Source: Aspidiotus rigidus (lineage: Eukaryota > Arthropoda > Insecta > Hemiptera > Diaspididae). From it: 64,000 nucleotides of DNA. The stretch covers positions 17,272,501-17,336,500 of the forward strand of contig JAVHKY010000025.1 in the NCBI GenBank assembly GCA_035079385.1, written 5' to 3'. Shown one piece after another: positions 1-12,533 of this stretch. How positions within the stretch are numbered: the stretch's first letter is position 1; every line of letters starts with the position of its first letter. The notes beneath the pieces were generated by a model. That model was not told where the DNA came from. It ran no database searches and was given only the letters and a program-made list of their open reading frames with translations. Both the position numbers and the translations under genes were made by a program.

Positions 1-87
1 ATAGCTCAAGAGTCCAAATTTTTCCAAGTCCCCCTCCTATCAAACGAATCTGTTCCTCTAAGTTACGGCTATCCATAATATACGCGA
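1..87. repeat. Foldback-family repeat unit, left of PLE copy 1
   Basis: Starts with ATAGCTCAAGAGTC and runs into TTTTTCCAAGTCCCCCTCC, the same ~45-50 bp unit found in tandem at 3164-3470. PLE copy 1 therefore split a pre-existing array. The rest of the stretch to 87 is unassigned. Confidence 0.6.
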
Positions 88-960
88 AAAAGACGAATAC
101 TCCGAATGGAGAGTAAACCTTGAAAACCGCAGAAAATATAAAACGACGAGCGCTTTCGGTTAATAAACCATCTTCAAGCCTGAAATGAAAGCAATTGACG
201 AACGGAGGAGAAGAACAATGTATTGAGATTGGCTAAACGTGAAATCACGGTGTGAATCATAGACCAGTTCGATCAGGCCATCCTCCGGAATGAACGAGTT
301 GAGTACAGTGATACGGTCAGTGTTGCGATGACGCATTATCTCTACATACTCGAGGGCGATGCGCTTTTGGTACGAATTCTCCTTATGGAGGAGCTTTTCG
401 GATCCCTTACGGAAGCTGTGGCCACTGTTTATCAAATGATCAGCAAAAGCTGACTCCCCTAAGCGTCCCTTCTCCCAAGACTTCAGGTGCTCAGCTACTC
501 TAACTTTCATTTGGCGGCTGGTCTCACCAATATAAAAGCCTCCTCAATCCCCACATTCCAACTTATAAACACCACTCCTCTCATCAATGGGTATGGGGTC
601 CTTCAGTCTCACGAACAACCCCTTCACTGTTGTAGGGTTGTAGAACGCGGGTCTGAAGCCAAACGGGCGGAGGGCCCGACCCAATTGGAGGGAGAACTTC
701 CCCAGAAAAGGGAGACTGATCCAACGCAACCGGCGCGGCGATCACGGATCATGTCTCGGGGGAGGGAGGTGGTGGAATCAAGAATGCTCCTTGTAACTTT
801 CCTCCGAACCATCGACATTGACCACATTGACTCTAGCCAGGTATTTTATTGTGAGTAATTCTTTCTTAAAAGCAGACTGACTCAACGGCATACGAGTCAG
901 TCTGTGAACTAGGCTATGAAATGCAGCCATCTTGTGAGCAACAGGACCGAAGGAGAAGAA
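88..960 (-). mobile_element. Inverted 3' arm of Penelope-like element copy 1
   Basis: On the minus strand this arm encodes the last part of a PLE protein: the linker segment (544-729, residues like RPFGFRPAFYN), then the GIY-YIG endonuclease start (GVYKLECGD, FYIGETSRQ) and the endonuclease C-terminus (160-510). It is a near copy, in reverse orientation, of 2290-3163, so the element has a forward body with a head-to-head inverted partial copy at its 5' side. That layout is known for Penelope elements. The reading frame breaks around 540, and the copy is dead. The outer end lies near 88 (RC of ATTCGTCTTTTTCGCG). Confidence 0.85.
142..177 (-). ncRNA. Hammerhead-like RNA motif, inverted arm of PLE copy 1
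   Basis: Minus-strand match to the motif at 3066-3101: TTGAAGA, one unpaired T, GGTT/AACC stem, GAAA, short hairpin closed by CTCGT. The core differs from the hammerhead consensus (CUGANGA) at C3 and has one extra nucleotide before stem II, so cleavage is doubtful. I could not find a convincing stem I. Confidence 0.3.
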
Positions 961-1014
961 AAATAAGAAGTTGTCCTCTCTAATGAAGGTTAATGGTGAT
1001 GTGGTTGAGGAAGG

Positions 1015-3163
1015 GTCGAGTGATGGTGTTGACGTTCATAAATTCCATCCCTCCTCATAAATAATAGTCAGGTAGTGTTCAATGGTGACGAAACAGCCCT
1101 CCTTGAGAAAGGTTTGAAATTTAGTCTACCTCCCCTCAAGAAAGATGAAACCTTGGCTAATGTTGTTGCGGATCTTGCTGTTAAGACTGGCCCTGGTTTT
1201 AATACCCAGAAAGTTTGTGCCGAGATAGTCCGCAATAACCCCCTCCCCCGCATGAGTAATAAATTGGAAGGATTGATTCAAGGTTTGAAGGAAGATTAAA
1301 GAGGGAGGTTTAATCGTCACTATGGCGGACAAGGGAAATGCTGTTGTGGTGATAGAGAAATCCGCCTATTCTTCTAACGTCCACGAGGTCCTCCAGCAGT
1401 GTGGTGCTAAAGAGAGTGAGGATTTCAGCTTCCCGAAGCACGTCAAAGAAGTTAGAAGTGTCACCAACAGGAGTGAGGCTATTATCATGCTCCTGCTCTG
1501 AAAAAAGCCCTCCTTGTTCCTAACCCCACACCTCCCTCCTCTACGGGCTGCCTAGAGTGCATAAAAACAATACCCCGATACGACCCGTTGTTTCTTTTGT
1601 CTCCTCCTCCACTTACCTCCTTGCCAAATTCCTTGACCGATGGTTCAAAAATCGCATTGATTTTGAATCTCCTCATTCGGTTTTGAATTCGGCCTCTTTA
1701 ACTGATGTCCTGAAGGGTATAAGTCTTCCCCCGGGAACAACCATCTGCTCTTTTGATGTTGTTGGTTTGTTCCCGAATATTCCCAAGGCTGCTACTATCC
1801 AGCGGATGGGTGAGCTACTCGTCAGAGCCAACATTCCTCACAATGAGCTTTAGGAATTTTGCGACCTTCTGAATACCTACTGGTCCCCTAACTACTGTAA
1901 ATTTAAAAGGGAAATTTTTCGAGTTCCCTGATGAAGTAGGGATCCCTATTGGATCACCTTTAGGCTCTCTTATCTCCGAAGTTTTCATGTCTAAGTTTGA
2001 ACTTGACCTTTTTTCCTCGAACCAGGTGTTACTCAATCATATTCACTATTGGTACAGGTACGTTGATGACGTTGTATGTACCTGGACTGGTCACCCAGAT
2101 CTCCTTGGTGAGTTTGTGAGGTATCTCAATTCCTGGTACCCTTCCATCAAATTTACGTTGGAAATAGGGGTATTTTCCATTAACTTTTTGGATTTATCGA
2201 TCTCTATTGTAGACGGTATCCATGAGTTTGGAATTTAAAGGAAAGATACTACGACCGATGTTTTAGTCCACGGTGGTTCGTTCGGTCCTGTTGCTCACAA
2301 GATGGCTGCATTTCATAGCCTAGTTCACAGACTGAATCGTATTCCGTTGAGTCAGGCTGCTTTTAAGAAAGAAGTACTCACAATAAAACACCTGGCTAGA
2401 GTGAATGGGGTCAATGTCGACGTTGACGTGATGTTCGGAGGAAAGTTACATGGAGCATTCTTGATTCCACCACCTCCCCCCCCCCGAGACATGATCCGTG
2501 ATCGCCGCGCCGGTTGCGTTGGATCAGTCTCCCTTTTCTGGGGAAGTTCTCTCTCCAATTGGGTCGGGTCCTCCGCCCGTTTGGCTTCAGACCCGCGTTT
2601 TACAACCCTACAACAGTTAAGGGGTTATTTGTGAGACTGAAGGACGCCATACCCATTGATGAGAGGAGTGGTGTTTATAAGTTGGAATGTGGGAATTGTG
2701 GAGGCTTTTATATTGGTGAGACCAGCCGCCAAATGAAAGTTAGAGTAGCTGAGCACCTGAAGTCTTGGGAGAAGGGACGCTTAGGGGAGTCAGCTTTTGC
2801 TGATCATTTGATAAACAGTGGCCACAGCTTCCGTAAGGGATCCGAAAAGCTCCTCCATAAGGAGAATTCCTACCGTAAGCGTATCGCCCTCGAGAATATA
2901 GAGATAATTCGTCATCGCAACACTAACGGTATCAGTGTACTCAACTCGTTCATTCCGGAGGATGGCCTGATCGAACTGGTCTATGATTCACACCGTGATT
3001 TTACGTTTAGCCAATCTTAATACATTGTTCTTCTCCTCCGTTCGTCAGTTGCTTTCATTTCAGGCTTGAAGATGGTTTATTAACCGAAAGCGCTCGTCGT
3101 TTTGTATTTTCTGCGGTTTGCAAGGTTTACTCTCCATTCGGAGTATTCGTCTTTTTCGCGTGT
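1015..3163 (+). mobile_element. Penelope-like retroelement copy 1, forward body (RT + GIY-YIG, degenerate)
   Basis: Pieces in order: an N-terminal segment (1075-1299, LLEKGLKFSLPP), the RT finger region (1340-1500, ADKGNAVVVIEK), the RT palm (1557-1853, FDVVGLFPNIPK), the RT catalytic loop YVDD (1987-2238), then a linker and the GIY-YIG nuclease (2514-3020, GVYKLECGNCGGFYIGET). RT followed by GIY-YIG is diagnostic of endonuclease-bearing PLEs. Stops and frameshifts at about 1300, 1500, 1850, 2238 and 2600 make it a pseudo-element. A 9-10 C run near 2473 has no counterpart in the other copies. The copy sits inside the foldback repeat, whose unit occurs at both edges. Confidence 0.9.
3066..3101 (+). 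ncRNA. Hammerhead-like RNA motif at the 3' end of PLE copy 1
   Basis: Sequence order: TTGAAGA (3066-3072), T, stem II GGTT-tatt-AACC (3074-3085), GAAA (3086-3089), stem III AGCG-ctcgt-CGTT (3089-3101). PLEs are known to carry minimal type I hammerhead ribozymes in their terminal repeats. The position just downstream of the ORF fits that. Compared with PLE copy 3, stem III has changed on both sides (AGAT/ATCT there), which suggests pairing was conserved. The extra nucleotide, the C3 change and the missing stem I argue against activity. Confidence 0.35.
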
Positions 3164-3950
3164 ATCCCTCTCCTATCATATATAGCTTGAGAGTCGAAAT
3201 TTTTCCAAGTCCCCCTCCTATTATATATAGCATCTCCCATCATATATAGCGCGATAGTTGAAATTTTTCCAAGTCCCTCTCCCATCATATATAGCTCAGT
3301 AGTCGAAATTTTTCTAAGTCACCCTCCCCCTATCATTTGTATCTCGATAGTCGAAATGTTTTCCAAGTCCCCCCCTCCTATCATATATGGCTCAAGAGTC
3401 GAAATTTTTCTAAGTCCCCCTCCTATCATATATGGCTCGAGAGTCGAAATTTTTCCAAGTTTTTTGCTGGACGGCGCACGGCGGACGGCAAATTTCTCAA
3501 AAAGCCTCCCATAAAACAGGTTCCCTGTTAGAATATATTGTAGTGAAATTATTCTCCAGTCGCTGGAACGGTCTGGATAGTAGAAAAAAGAGTAAATCTA
3601 CTTTTAACAGGGAAACTGTTCTATGTTTTTTTTTGAGAAATTTGCCGTGTGCCGTCCGGCGAAAAACTTGGAAAAATTTCGACTCTCGAGCTATAAATTA
3701 TGATAGAAGGGGGGGGGGGGGACTTGCAAAAATTTCATCCCCCAAGCTATATACTATAGAATTCGAAATTTTTCTAAATTTAATTCTCCAAGCTATATAA
3801 TAGAAGTCGAAATTTTTCTCAAGTTTTTCGCCGGACGGCACACAGCAGGGATATGATAGGAGGGGGACTTGAAAAATTTCGATTTCAACGCTAGATATGA
3901 TAGGAAGGGGACTTGGAAAAATTTTTACTCTCGACCTACATGTTTCGACG
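3164..3950. repeat. Foldback-like element with subterminal tandem repeats
   Basis: Left arm: about six tandem copies of a unit reading ATATAGCTCGAGAGTCGAAA followed by TTTTTCCAAGTCCCCCTCCT (3164-3465), then a single-copy inner piece (GGACGGCGCACGG, AAAACAGGTTCCCTGTTA, 3470-3535). After a ~70-bp spacer the right arm (3600-3950) repeats the inner piece and the unit array in reverse complement. No ORF lies inside. The architecture resembles foldback (FB/TU) elements, but I cannot assign a superfamily. Relatives lie at 15.9-17.5 kb and 59.4-59.9 kb. A poly-G run sits at about 3708-3720. Confidence 0.7.
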
Positions 3951-4056
3951 TCCCTAAAATAGGACCAGGTCACTGATGACGTCCTATTTTATACTAGGTT
4001 TATAGTAGGTCTAGGGATTGCGGGAGGTAGACGATTCGACCTTACACTTCATGTTG

Positions 4057-4400
4057 AAATCATGAAATTCGGAAAAGAGGTGTGCTCACCCGTCTCCCAA
4101 ATCACAAATTCCTACCTCTTCAACCCTGATGTTCTAGCTCCCCCATCTTGTCCTTACTGCGAAGAAGAAACTTCAACAGTCGAACATTTCTTTTCCTACT
4201 CTCTACTTGCACCTTTCCGCTTTTCCCTAAATGTTGTTTCCTCTCGCTCTCAAGCACTAATAAATAGTTCGGATACGATAGCCCTCTCCCTCCAATTCTA
4301 TTCTTCCGTATGAAAAAAAAGATTAAAATAACCTGCTAACACACACCTCCTTCAATGGTGCAGCTAATCTGCTTGTAAAAATAAATTAATTGGAAAAAAA
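4057..4400 (+). mobile_element. C-terminal fragment of a non-LTR retrotransposon
   Basis: The ORF contains SYLFNPDVLAPPSCPYCEEE followed by TSTVEHFFSYSLLAP. This is the C-x2-C...H...C-type motif that ends ORF2 of many non-LTR elements downstream of RNase H (the last Cys is Tyr here). The same sequence, better preserved, is on the minus strand at 6122-6505. The 3' noncoding tail after the stop (around 4365-4400, CTGCTTGTAAAA) also matches the minus-strand copy near 6075. A short 5'-truncated dead copy. Confidence 0.7.
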
Positions 4401-6045
4401 CTTAGAATTTAATTATCGTCCTCCTTGAATAATAAGTTTTCCTTCTTTTAAGGAACGTTCTTGTGCTCTTTTGTGCCTAGATTTGGAATTGGCGTCAATC
4501 TTTCAAATTGAAGCAACCAGCGGAAAAGTTCGAGAGAATTTTTTGATTCTATTTATTCCCTCACAAGTCAATACTCTAGAATCGATTCTCGATACCATGA
4601 TAGCTCGTAACGAGGAGGATTATCTGAATATTAGTCGGTACTGTCATTGTAGAACGAGAATTGACTGCGAATGACTTCGCGGAATCATATCTACTCGCAG
4701 ATGAATCGATCGGTGTCGAGTATAAATTATAATTTTGATATAGATCTCGTTAAAAGATATAGCACAACTTTCAAGTCGTCCGGGTGGGTATTCGAGTAGG
4801 GAAACAGAAAGTTGAAAGGAACTTGTTTTTCGTTCGACTACCAACCCTAGAACGATCAAACTTTATTTTTTGTTGCTGGTTGTTCTGTGTAGTATTTATC
4901 TTCATGACGACCGATTATATCTGCAAGTATTTTAGCTACGCTTTTGTACACTTGTTCTCATTAGTAGTCTAGGGCCTACGCACAGTCGTACGTAACCATA
5001 CTTGTGCATTCGTTTCATGAGGAAGTAGCGAGCACCGACGTGTTCCATTAGGTATCACCAATATTAAACAGTGTTCTGACACTTTTTCTTCACCTACAGG
5101 TAGGTATGAGAGTATACGTCAATTCTGGCTTTTCATGTGTGATACAGTAGAAATTCTGTTCTTATTAAATCGTGAGAACGAAAGAGCTTTTTAGTTGAAT
5201 GTGTGCGCAATGGAAAATCTTCTCTCCAGATTTTCCAGAATCTGACGAATGACGATTTACTTTGAAAAACAATTTTTGAATGTCTATTCTAGTAAAAGCG
5301 AAAATTGAAGGTGAGATGAGGATCACGAAATAAATTCTTCGTTCATTTAGCCTTGAATTTGTGACATTGTCTTCTTCTAAATGGTCAAGAATTTTGAAAC
5401 CTCTATTAACTGTCGCTTGTACTAGTACCTATGTATTGTAGAAAATGTATTCACAATTCTGTCATGCTTAATATCTCTCTAAGACTTTATTTTCGTGTAT
5501 CAAGACTTGACTTCGGCTATTGATAACAATAATGAAAATAGTAGATTTTCAGGAGTTTACTCTTTGAAATTTTATTTTCGCTGCTTTCGCGTAACTCATC
5601 CAAACTGTAAAATTTCTCGTCAATTTCAATTTTTTCCCAGACTTTCTGATGTTCTTCCTTAAAAAAAAACTTTGGTCTAATCCTCAAACGTTTACTTGAC
5701 GAATATCTTGAACTCCTATGAGCTCTCTATTTTTTTAGCATGAGACTTCATATCACTGTAATTCGTAAATGTGACAGATTTATATGCTAAAATGCTTTAA
5801 TTCTGCTATTTCAACTAGAAAGCTATTTTCTGCTACCCTCGTCCGACCTCATTAGATTATATAGTAGTTTGAGGAACTAAACCCTAGCCTTTAAATCGAA
5901 CAAATAATCGTATGCAAATCTTCAAAGATGCAGAATGAATCTATTCAGCATCATAAGGAAGGACTACATGACATCGTAAAGAATTTTAATCCGTTTTGAC
6001 TGGTCAGGATTTAAAGGAGGACCTGTAACTAATTTTTTCAGTACA
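4401..6045. other. Unassigned AT-rich intergenic DNA
   Basis: I see no convincing exon, RNA gene or repeat here. Short ORFs (for example 4471-4674) lack codon structure, splice sites or recognisable motifs. Confidence 0.6.
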
Positions 6046-6047
6046 GG

Positions 6048-6900
6048 TACATTTTTTTTTTTTTATTTTACAAGCAGTTTAGCTACTAGGGCTATTTATG
6101 CTCGTTAAGGTTACGTACATGTTAGAAATAATTAGAAAAATGGGTCAATAATGGGTACATCTTGATGAATAGTTTTATATTATTATGTATCTGATTGAAG
6201 AAGGTGTGTGTTGGTAGGTTATTGCAATTTTTTTTTTTTTTCAATATGGAAGAATAGAATTGAGCGAGGCTTATGTATTGGAGGGAGAGGGTTATCGTAT
6301 CCGAATTATTTATTAGAACTTGAGAGTGGGAGGAAGCAACATTTAGGGAAGAGCGGAGAGGTGCAAGTAGAGGGCAGGAAAAGAGATGTTCGACCGTTAA
6401 AGTTTCTACTTCGCAGTAGGGACAGGATGGGGGAGCTAGAATATCAGGATTGTTGAGGTAGGAATGTGTGATTCGGGTGCGACCAATTCTTAGACGGGTG
6501 AGCACAACCGCTTCCCGTCTAGGACTTCTAATAGAGGTGGACCAGGATATGGGGGTTTGTTAGAAGCTTGATTTTTCCAGAGTGATTCCCACTTTTGGAG
6601 GATGAGAGAACGATAATGATTTATGTAATCGGAGACAGGTAGACGGTGTGGTCAGTTATTCTAGCTAAAGAGGTGACGTTCTTGCCGGCTCTATCAACTG
6701 CATCATCATCCGTTAGATCGATATGACTAGGGATCCGGTGTTGATAGAGTTAAGGTTGAGTAATGTGAGGTGGATGCGTTGCATAAGGGTGTGAGTGCTG
6801 TAGATTTCCATCATAGAGTGTAGAGAAGAAAGTGAGTCAGTAAGGAGAAGAAATTTGGCATTTGGAGGGACTTTAGAGAGAGATGGGAAAGGTAGGAAAA
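6048..6900 (-). mobile_element. 5'-truncated non-LTR retrotransposon (RNase H + C-terminal Cys motif)
   Basis: Minus strand, 5' to 3': a broken RNase H domain around 6860-6660 (FLLLTDSLSSLHSM, the typical TDS motif, followed by frameshifted remains of the PSH region), then LRIGRTRITHSYL and CPYC-x19-C at 6505-6300, then the 3' UTR ending in an A-rich tail seen as T13 at 6052-6064. The 6122-6505 ORF is only the tail of ORF2. Truncated near 6900, where the next LINE piece begins. Jockey/I-type clades with RNase H are the likely relatives. Confidence 0.75.
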
Positions 6901-6909
6901 TATAGCCAT

Positions 6910-7560
6910 CAATTCGGCTTATTTGCTAATTTTTCATGCAGGTTTACCAATGTATAATTACATTTATTTGTATTTAGCAAGTAACCCATTTCTGGGTATA
7001 AACCACGCCAATTTTTTCCATCCCCCTGTATCCTAAACCATTCTTTCTCACGACACTCCTACCTCATTTTTGATCTCCTCCCATCTCGTTTTTGGCCTCC
7101 CCTTCCCTCTTTTCGCACCGTAGGATAGCTGTTCCGTAGCTTTTTTTGCCCATCTTTCGTCCCCCTCCCCTATCAAATGTCCCGCAGCGAAAAGACGTTG
7201 GGTAAGGGGAGGGCTAGCAAGTTCCGTAATGTCGTTGATAGCTATGAGGAAGAGCACTTCTCCCTGAGGCTCACCGTTTTTGACAGGGAGAGGGGAAGAG
7301 GTTGTATTTTGAATTCGTACTTTTAATGTTCAGTCATGAAGGAAACTCTGAAGAGTGTTAGGGAGATTGCCTCGAAAGTCAATTTTGTGAAGTTCGTTTG
7401 CGATGAGGTGTCTCCAGATTCGGGGAAAGGCTTCTTGGAGAACAAAAAATATGCAAAAAAGACAGAATTTTCTGAGCGTAGAGTTATTGATTGGCGATTG
7501 GAGATCGACAAGGGATCGAGTGGTGTTTTGTCCTTTTCTAAAGCCGTATTGGAAAGGTGA
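6910..7560 (-). mobile_element. Chimeric LINE reverse transcriptase fragment
   Basis: Minus strand from 7557: FQYGFRKGQNTTRSLVDLQ (RT motif with FRKG), a region like AFPRIWRHLIANEL, then NGEPQGEVLFLIAINDI (normally GVPQGSVLSPxLF, so a few residues are missing), then LFAAG where the catalytic FADD loop should start. It jumps directly to KRGKGRPKTRWEEIKNEVG, a C-terminal motif of a different kind of LINE. Stops interrupt it at about 7330. So this is a deletion or recombination chimera without a catalytic site. Confidence 0.7.
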
Positions 7561-7901
7561 GAGAATGTTATTCGATTCTAGATACCAAAGTAGTCTTTTA
7601 TTGAGTATTTTTTTCTTATTGTAGCGTGTTGATCGGATTTTAACACTGCGATTGGTTAATTTCTTGACAGTAGAAATTATAGTTTTTATAAATTGATTCT
7701 CATTCTCGCTATAGCTTCGGGTGGAGGGAGTTATGTTAAAAATTAATTTATATCCTTTGATTTGAGGTTATAGTGGCTATAGGATTATCGATACAATGTG
7801 CAGTGATTCTGAGTTGAAAACTATTTTCTAGGGGTTAAAAACAGAACTACATCGTAGCCTAGGATAAGAAAATGGAGTAGAAATGAAGATACAAGTATAC
7901 G

Positions 7902-8826
<925 letters not shown>

Positions 8827-9022
8827 ATCAAAATTATTTTATTCTTGGCTCTGCCCGCACATATTACAAAATTATACAAAAATTATAGGCTTTACGTTTC
8901 GGCTGACCCGCAGCCTTCATCACTTCTGATGAAGGCTGCGGGTCAGCCGAAACGTAAAGCCTATAATTTTTGTATAATTTTGTAATATGTGCGGGCAGAG
9001 CCAAGAATAAAATAATTTTGAT
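8827..9022. repeat. Perfect palindrome, 96-bp arms and 4-nt loop
   Basis: Left arm 8827-8922, loop CTTC 8923-8926, right arm 8927-9022. I checked that pairs sum to 17849 at both ends and near the loop. It contains GCGGGTCAGCCGAAACG on both arms. The surrounding DNA is very AT-rich and shows no ORF. The GAAACG-type core resembles terminal repeats of PLEs, so it may be a head-to-head pair of short element ends. Confidence 0.9.
8926..8965 (+). ncRNA. Hammerhead-like motif in the palindrome
   Basis: CTGATGA (8926-8932), one unpaired A, stem II GGCTG-cgggt-CAGCC (8934-8948), GAAA (8949-8952). The core is the exact hammerhead consensus apart from the one inserted nucleotide. The minus strand reads GTGATGA because of the loop base, so only the plus strand keeps C3. 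I see no good stem III here. Confidence 0.3.
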
Positions 9023-12000
9023 GAAATTTTCCTTGCACGAAAAAATTGTTTTGGATTTTACTTATTTTAAATATTTTTTTATATTATACAATTTTTGAAA
9101 TTTTTCGTTCGTCATCTTTATTCAATCATATATTTTATTACTTGAAATATAATAATTAATTAAATTGATATTAAGCAAAAATTTATTGAGTAATAATTAT
9201 TTGAATGATTGAATTCTTTTACAAAAATTAAATATCAATTTTTTTAAAAGCTTACTTTTTATAAATTTTTTTATATTTGCTTTATTATTAAAGTTGAATA
9301 TATACATTTAATAATGGGTTTTGAAATCATTTCTATAAGATTAATTTTGATAATACAGTATTATATTTCTCATTGTCATAATTTTTATGAATTGAAATCA
9401 ATTTGATAGGTAATATATTAAATTCATAATCATATTCATATAGTTTTTAAAATTCACAATCACATAAACATACTTGATATTTTACGACTCTAGTAACTTT
9501 ATGTTTTGTGAATTTATGTTTTGTAACACCAAACAATGGGGTAAAATTAGATGGAATGAGAGACGTGGTAACTCGATTATTTTTTTATTCAAATAGATTC
9601 TTTCATTTTGATAAATTAATTTTATTATTTTTTAACTAGTCTAGTAATAATGATTAGAATTTTAATTATTCAGTAATGATATTTATTTAAACGAATAATC
9701 TTATTTCCATTCAATCTTCAATCCAGGCTTGAAATTGGCTTTGAGTTTTTAGGTAGGCCCTCAATACTTCTCGACCTCCACCTTCTGACTAGTAATGCAA
9801 AAATTTTTGCTGGTGTAGTCTGCGACTTACCCTCAGAATCAAGCCTGCTCAAATCGCTCTCCAAGTATCTCTTGTGATCAGGTTAGGACTGTAGCTAATT
9901 TGCTGCCGCGAGTTTATAGACAATAAGCTGAAAATAATTGTTTTTTTTTTTTTTTTGCCAATATTGGGGGGGGGAGAGAGAGAGAGAGAGACTCATGATC
10001 AAAACTGTAAATAGATGTTGCGCTTAGAATAATCTGAGGAAAAGAAGAGGCTATTCTTGTCCAAAATATGAAAGATTATGGACGGGCGCCAGAAGTTCCA
10101 AATTCTCTGTCTTCTTGATCCCAATACTGTCACATTACAGGGAATGTTGTTGAACGAAATTTTTTCCCAGAAAGGACACAAAAAAAAAATTTCAACTTTA
10201 ACCACCACCAGTAGATTATCGTTCTTTTATCTGCCGCGTTGCATTCAGCTTATGAAAAAAAAAAAAAAAAAAAAAAAAAAATGATAACATTAATTTAGAA
10301 ATCGAGGTCAGCATTTTCAGATAGTCTAACGGACAATTTTTGAGCGATCCTGCTCCAGTCTAGATGATACGACTCTCCCGGGCTTTTTCGCACGAATTAA
10401 CGTCGTGTTTTCGGAGAATGATACAATGCAATGCGTACAGAATATTCGGTCCGACACGCCGAATTAATGCAAAAACATAATTTTTTCTTCTCTGCTGGTC
10501 TTTAGTCGCGATACAGTGTGCAGAATCCCGTTGAAAATTTTAATTAAAATCCGCCGCGGAGCGAGGAGCGTGTGCGAAGTGTAAACAAATTTGATGAATA
10601 ACTTTTTTCCTCTTCTTTTTCCTTCCTATTGTGGTCGTGTTAAACTGTATGACGATTTACCGAAAAAAAAAAAAAAAAATCGTCGGAGAGTACAACGAAA
10701 ACAGGAGAGATAAACGCAAACGTTGATAAACTTTTGCAAAAAAAAAATTACAGTATTGTTATGTTGTGAACAAGTATGAAAAAAACGAAAAGGTGAGTAT
10801 AAATGTTTATCACTGGAGGAAATTGAATCATACAAGCTTTCAAAACTTATTGGGATACCGAGACGATACCGATGGTCACGACAAATTATGGTTTGGAAAG
10901 CTCTGCGATGGCCAGATCAGTCAACCGAGCAGAATTTTTAAAAGTTAGAGTCAGGAGTACTGGGAGAAAGAAGAAGAATTGACCTGTTCACCTACGTAGC
11001 CTAACATACTGTATTTGGGGCGTGTCTGTGGGTCGGGGGGACGAAGCGAACGAGGAGAGCGAGTGAGCCCATCAGCTACTTGACCTCCGAGGCTGTAAAC
11101 ATATAAAAGGTTGCATTACGTGTCTCTGTAGGAGATATTTTGGCCTCTGTCTTGAGTTTTTTGGAATATTGGTTTGTAAGTCACGTTAGCTGAGGATTGC
11201 GTGAGCCGAATCGGTACTGATATAAAATGGTACAATTCGATACAAGCTGCCACACTGACCTCATGTTGCAAATTGTTTCGTTAACTCTACCAAAAACACT
11301 AGTCAGAGCAATGGAGCAATGGGAGGGAGCTTATTGAAGAGTCAGAGCCTGATCACCAGGAAAACTCACAAGAGCTGTGGACAAAAATACTCGTAAATGC
11401 TGCTATTCACTACTTTTTGTGTCACTCGTTAAACTCAAGTTTTGTTTTTGTTTTTTTTTTTTCGGGCAAGAAAAACATTTTTAGGGTCGTACAAAAGTCA
11501 AGCATCCCTGCTGATATACACGTGGTGCCATCAATTTCATCCTTCTTCTCAAATTTATTTGCGAGAAGAAACATCTACGCAATCGGAAATTTCGTGCATG
11601 AGTTGAACTAAGTCATTGTAGTCGATTTTTGGGGGGGGATGAAATGATACCGATATTACACTACATTTCAGCCATTAGGATGCAAATGAGAAATCAATGC
11701 AAAAATTGTACTCAAAACGGAGTACAGTACATGTAGAAACGTGTAAACTTGTAAGATTCGGGTCAGCGTGTCTCATCAGAACTTGCGAATAGCTTCCCGT
11801 ATACCTCGTTTCTTCTTTTCAAACTACGACCGAACTTATTTCGTTTTCTTTTCCTCGTATGCTCGTGTCAGTAAGCGTCCTCACTCTTTAGTAACATTTT
11901 GTTTCACCCTCTCTTGTGCACAATATCAATATGCGTACGTGTACGAATTTCAACGAGGAAAAAGATTACGTTCTTATATATTTTCGAAGAGGGAATTATT

Positions 12001-12533
12001 TGCGTAACTCAGTACATCGCCACGTCGATGTACTGTTGTTTTATGTACGTATACAAATAGATGTATGCATCTTTCCACCCTAGGGACAGGCATCCGAGAC
12101 AACGTCGTTGACATAATTTTTTCTTTTCGTTCGGTTTCGTAGAGAAATTCACCTCGAAGATTTCTCTCTCAAGGATAAAGTTTTGAACGAACAAATCGTT
12201 GTTGGTAATAATAATGTAACAAGAAATCTGTAATTATATGGAAAATTCGCATTGTGGAACGAGTTATACGAAGAAATGTGTGACTATTCAGCAGATCTGC
12301 TATTCAAGCCTTAGTATCACACGAACAACTTTGATCCATAATTCAAATAACTGAAGATAGCAAGTCTCGAAGTTATCAGGAGGGCGTGGTATGACGGAAG
12401 AAAGACTTGAGAACAGTGAGAAGAGTCAGCTGAGGTACCAGAAATCGAAGGTTTCCCGAAGTCATCGATTTTAATGTAATGCCTTGTGATTTTCTACATT
12501 TAGAATTAACACGGTCCGATCGACATAATTAAA
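9023..12533. other. Unassigned intergenic DNA with homopolymers
   Basis: 9023-9720 is extremely AT-rich. 9940-9990 has poly-T and a G-run/GA stretch; 10255-10280 is poly-A. From 10300 to 12500 base composition is more balanced and repeats are scarce (for example CCGCCGCGGAGCGAGGAGCG at 10551-10570, a GGGGCGTGTC box near 11019 and a TATAAAAG at 11102-11109). That could be regulatory or promoter DNA, but I find no exon to attach it to. Confidence 0.4.

Noticed and set aside
7336..7560. 74-aa plus-strand ORF
   Set aside because: It is antisense to the LINE reverse transcriptase (FRKG and AFPRIW motifs) on the minus strand.
11019..11130. Core promoter with TATAAAAG at 11102
   Set aside because: No coding exon or transcript evidence downstream; a TATA-like string alone is expected by chance in AT-rich DNA.
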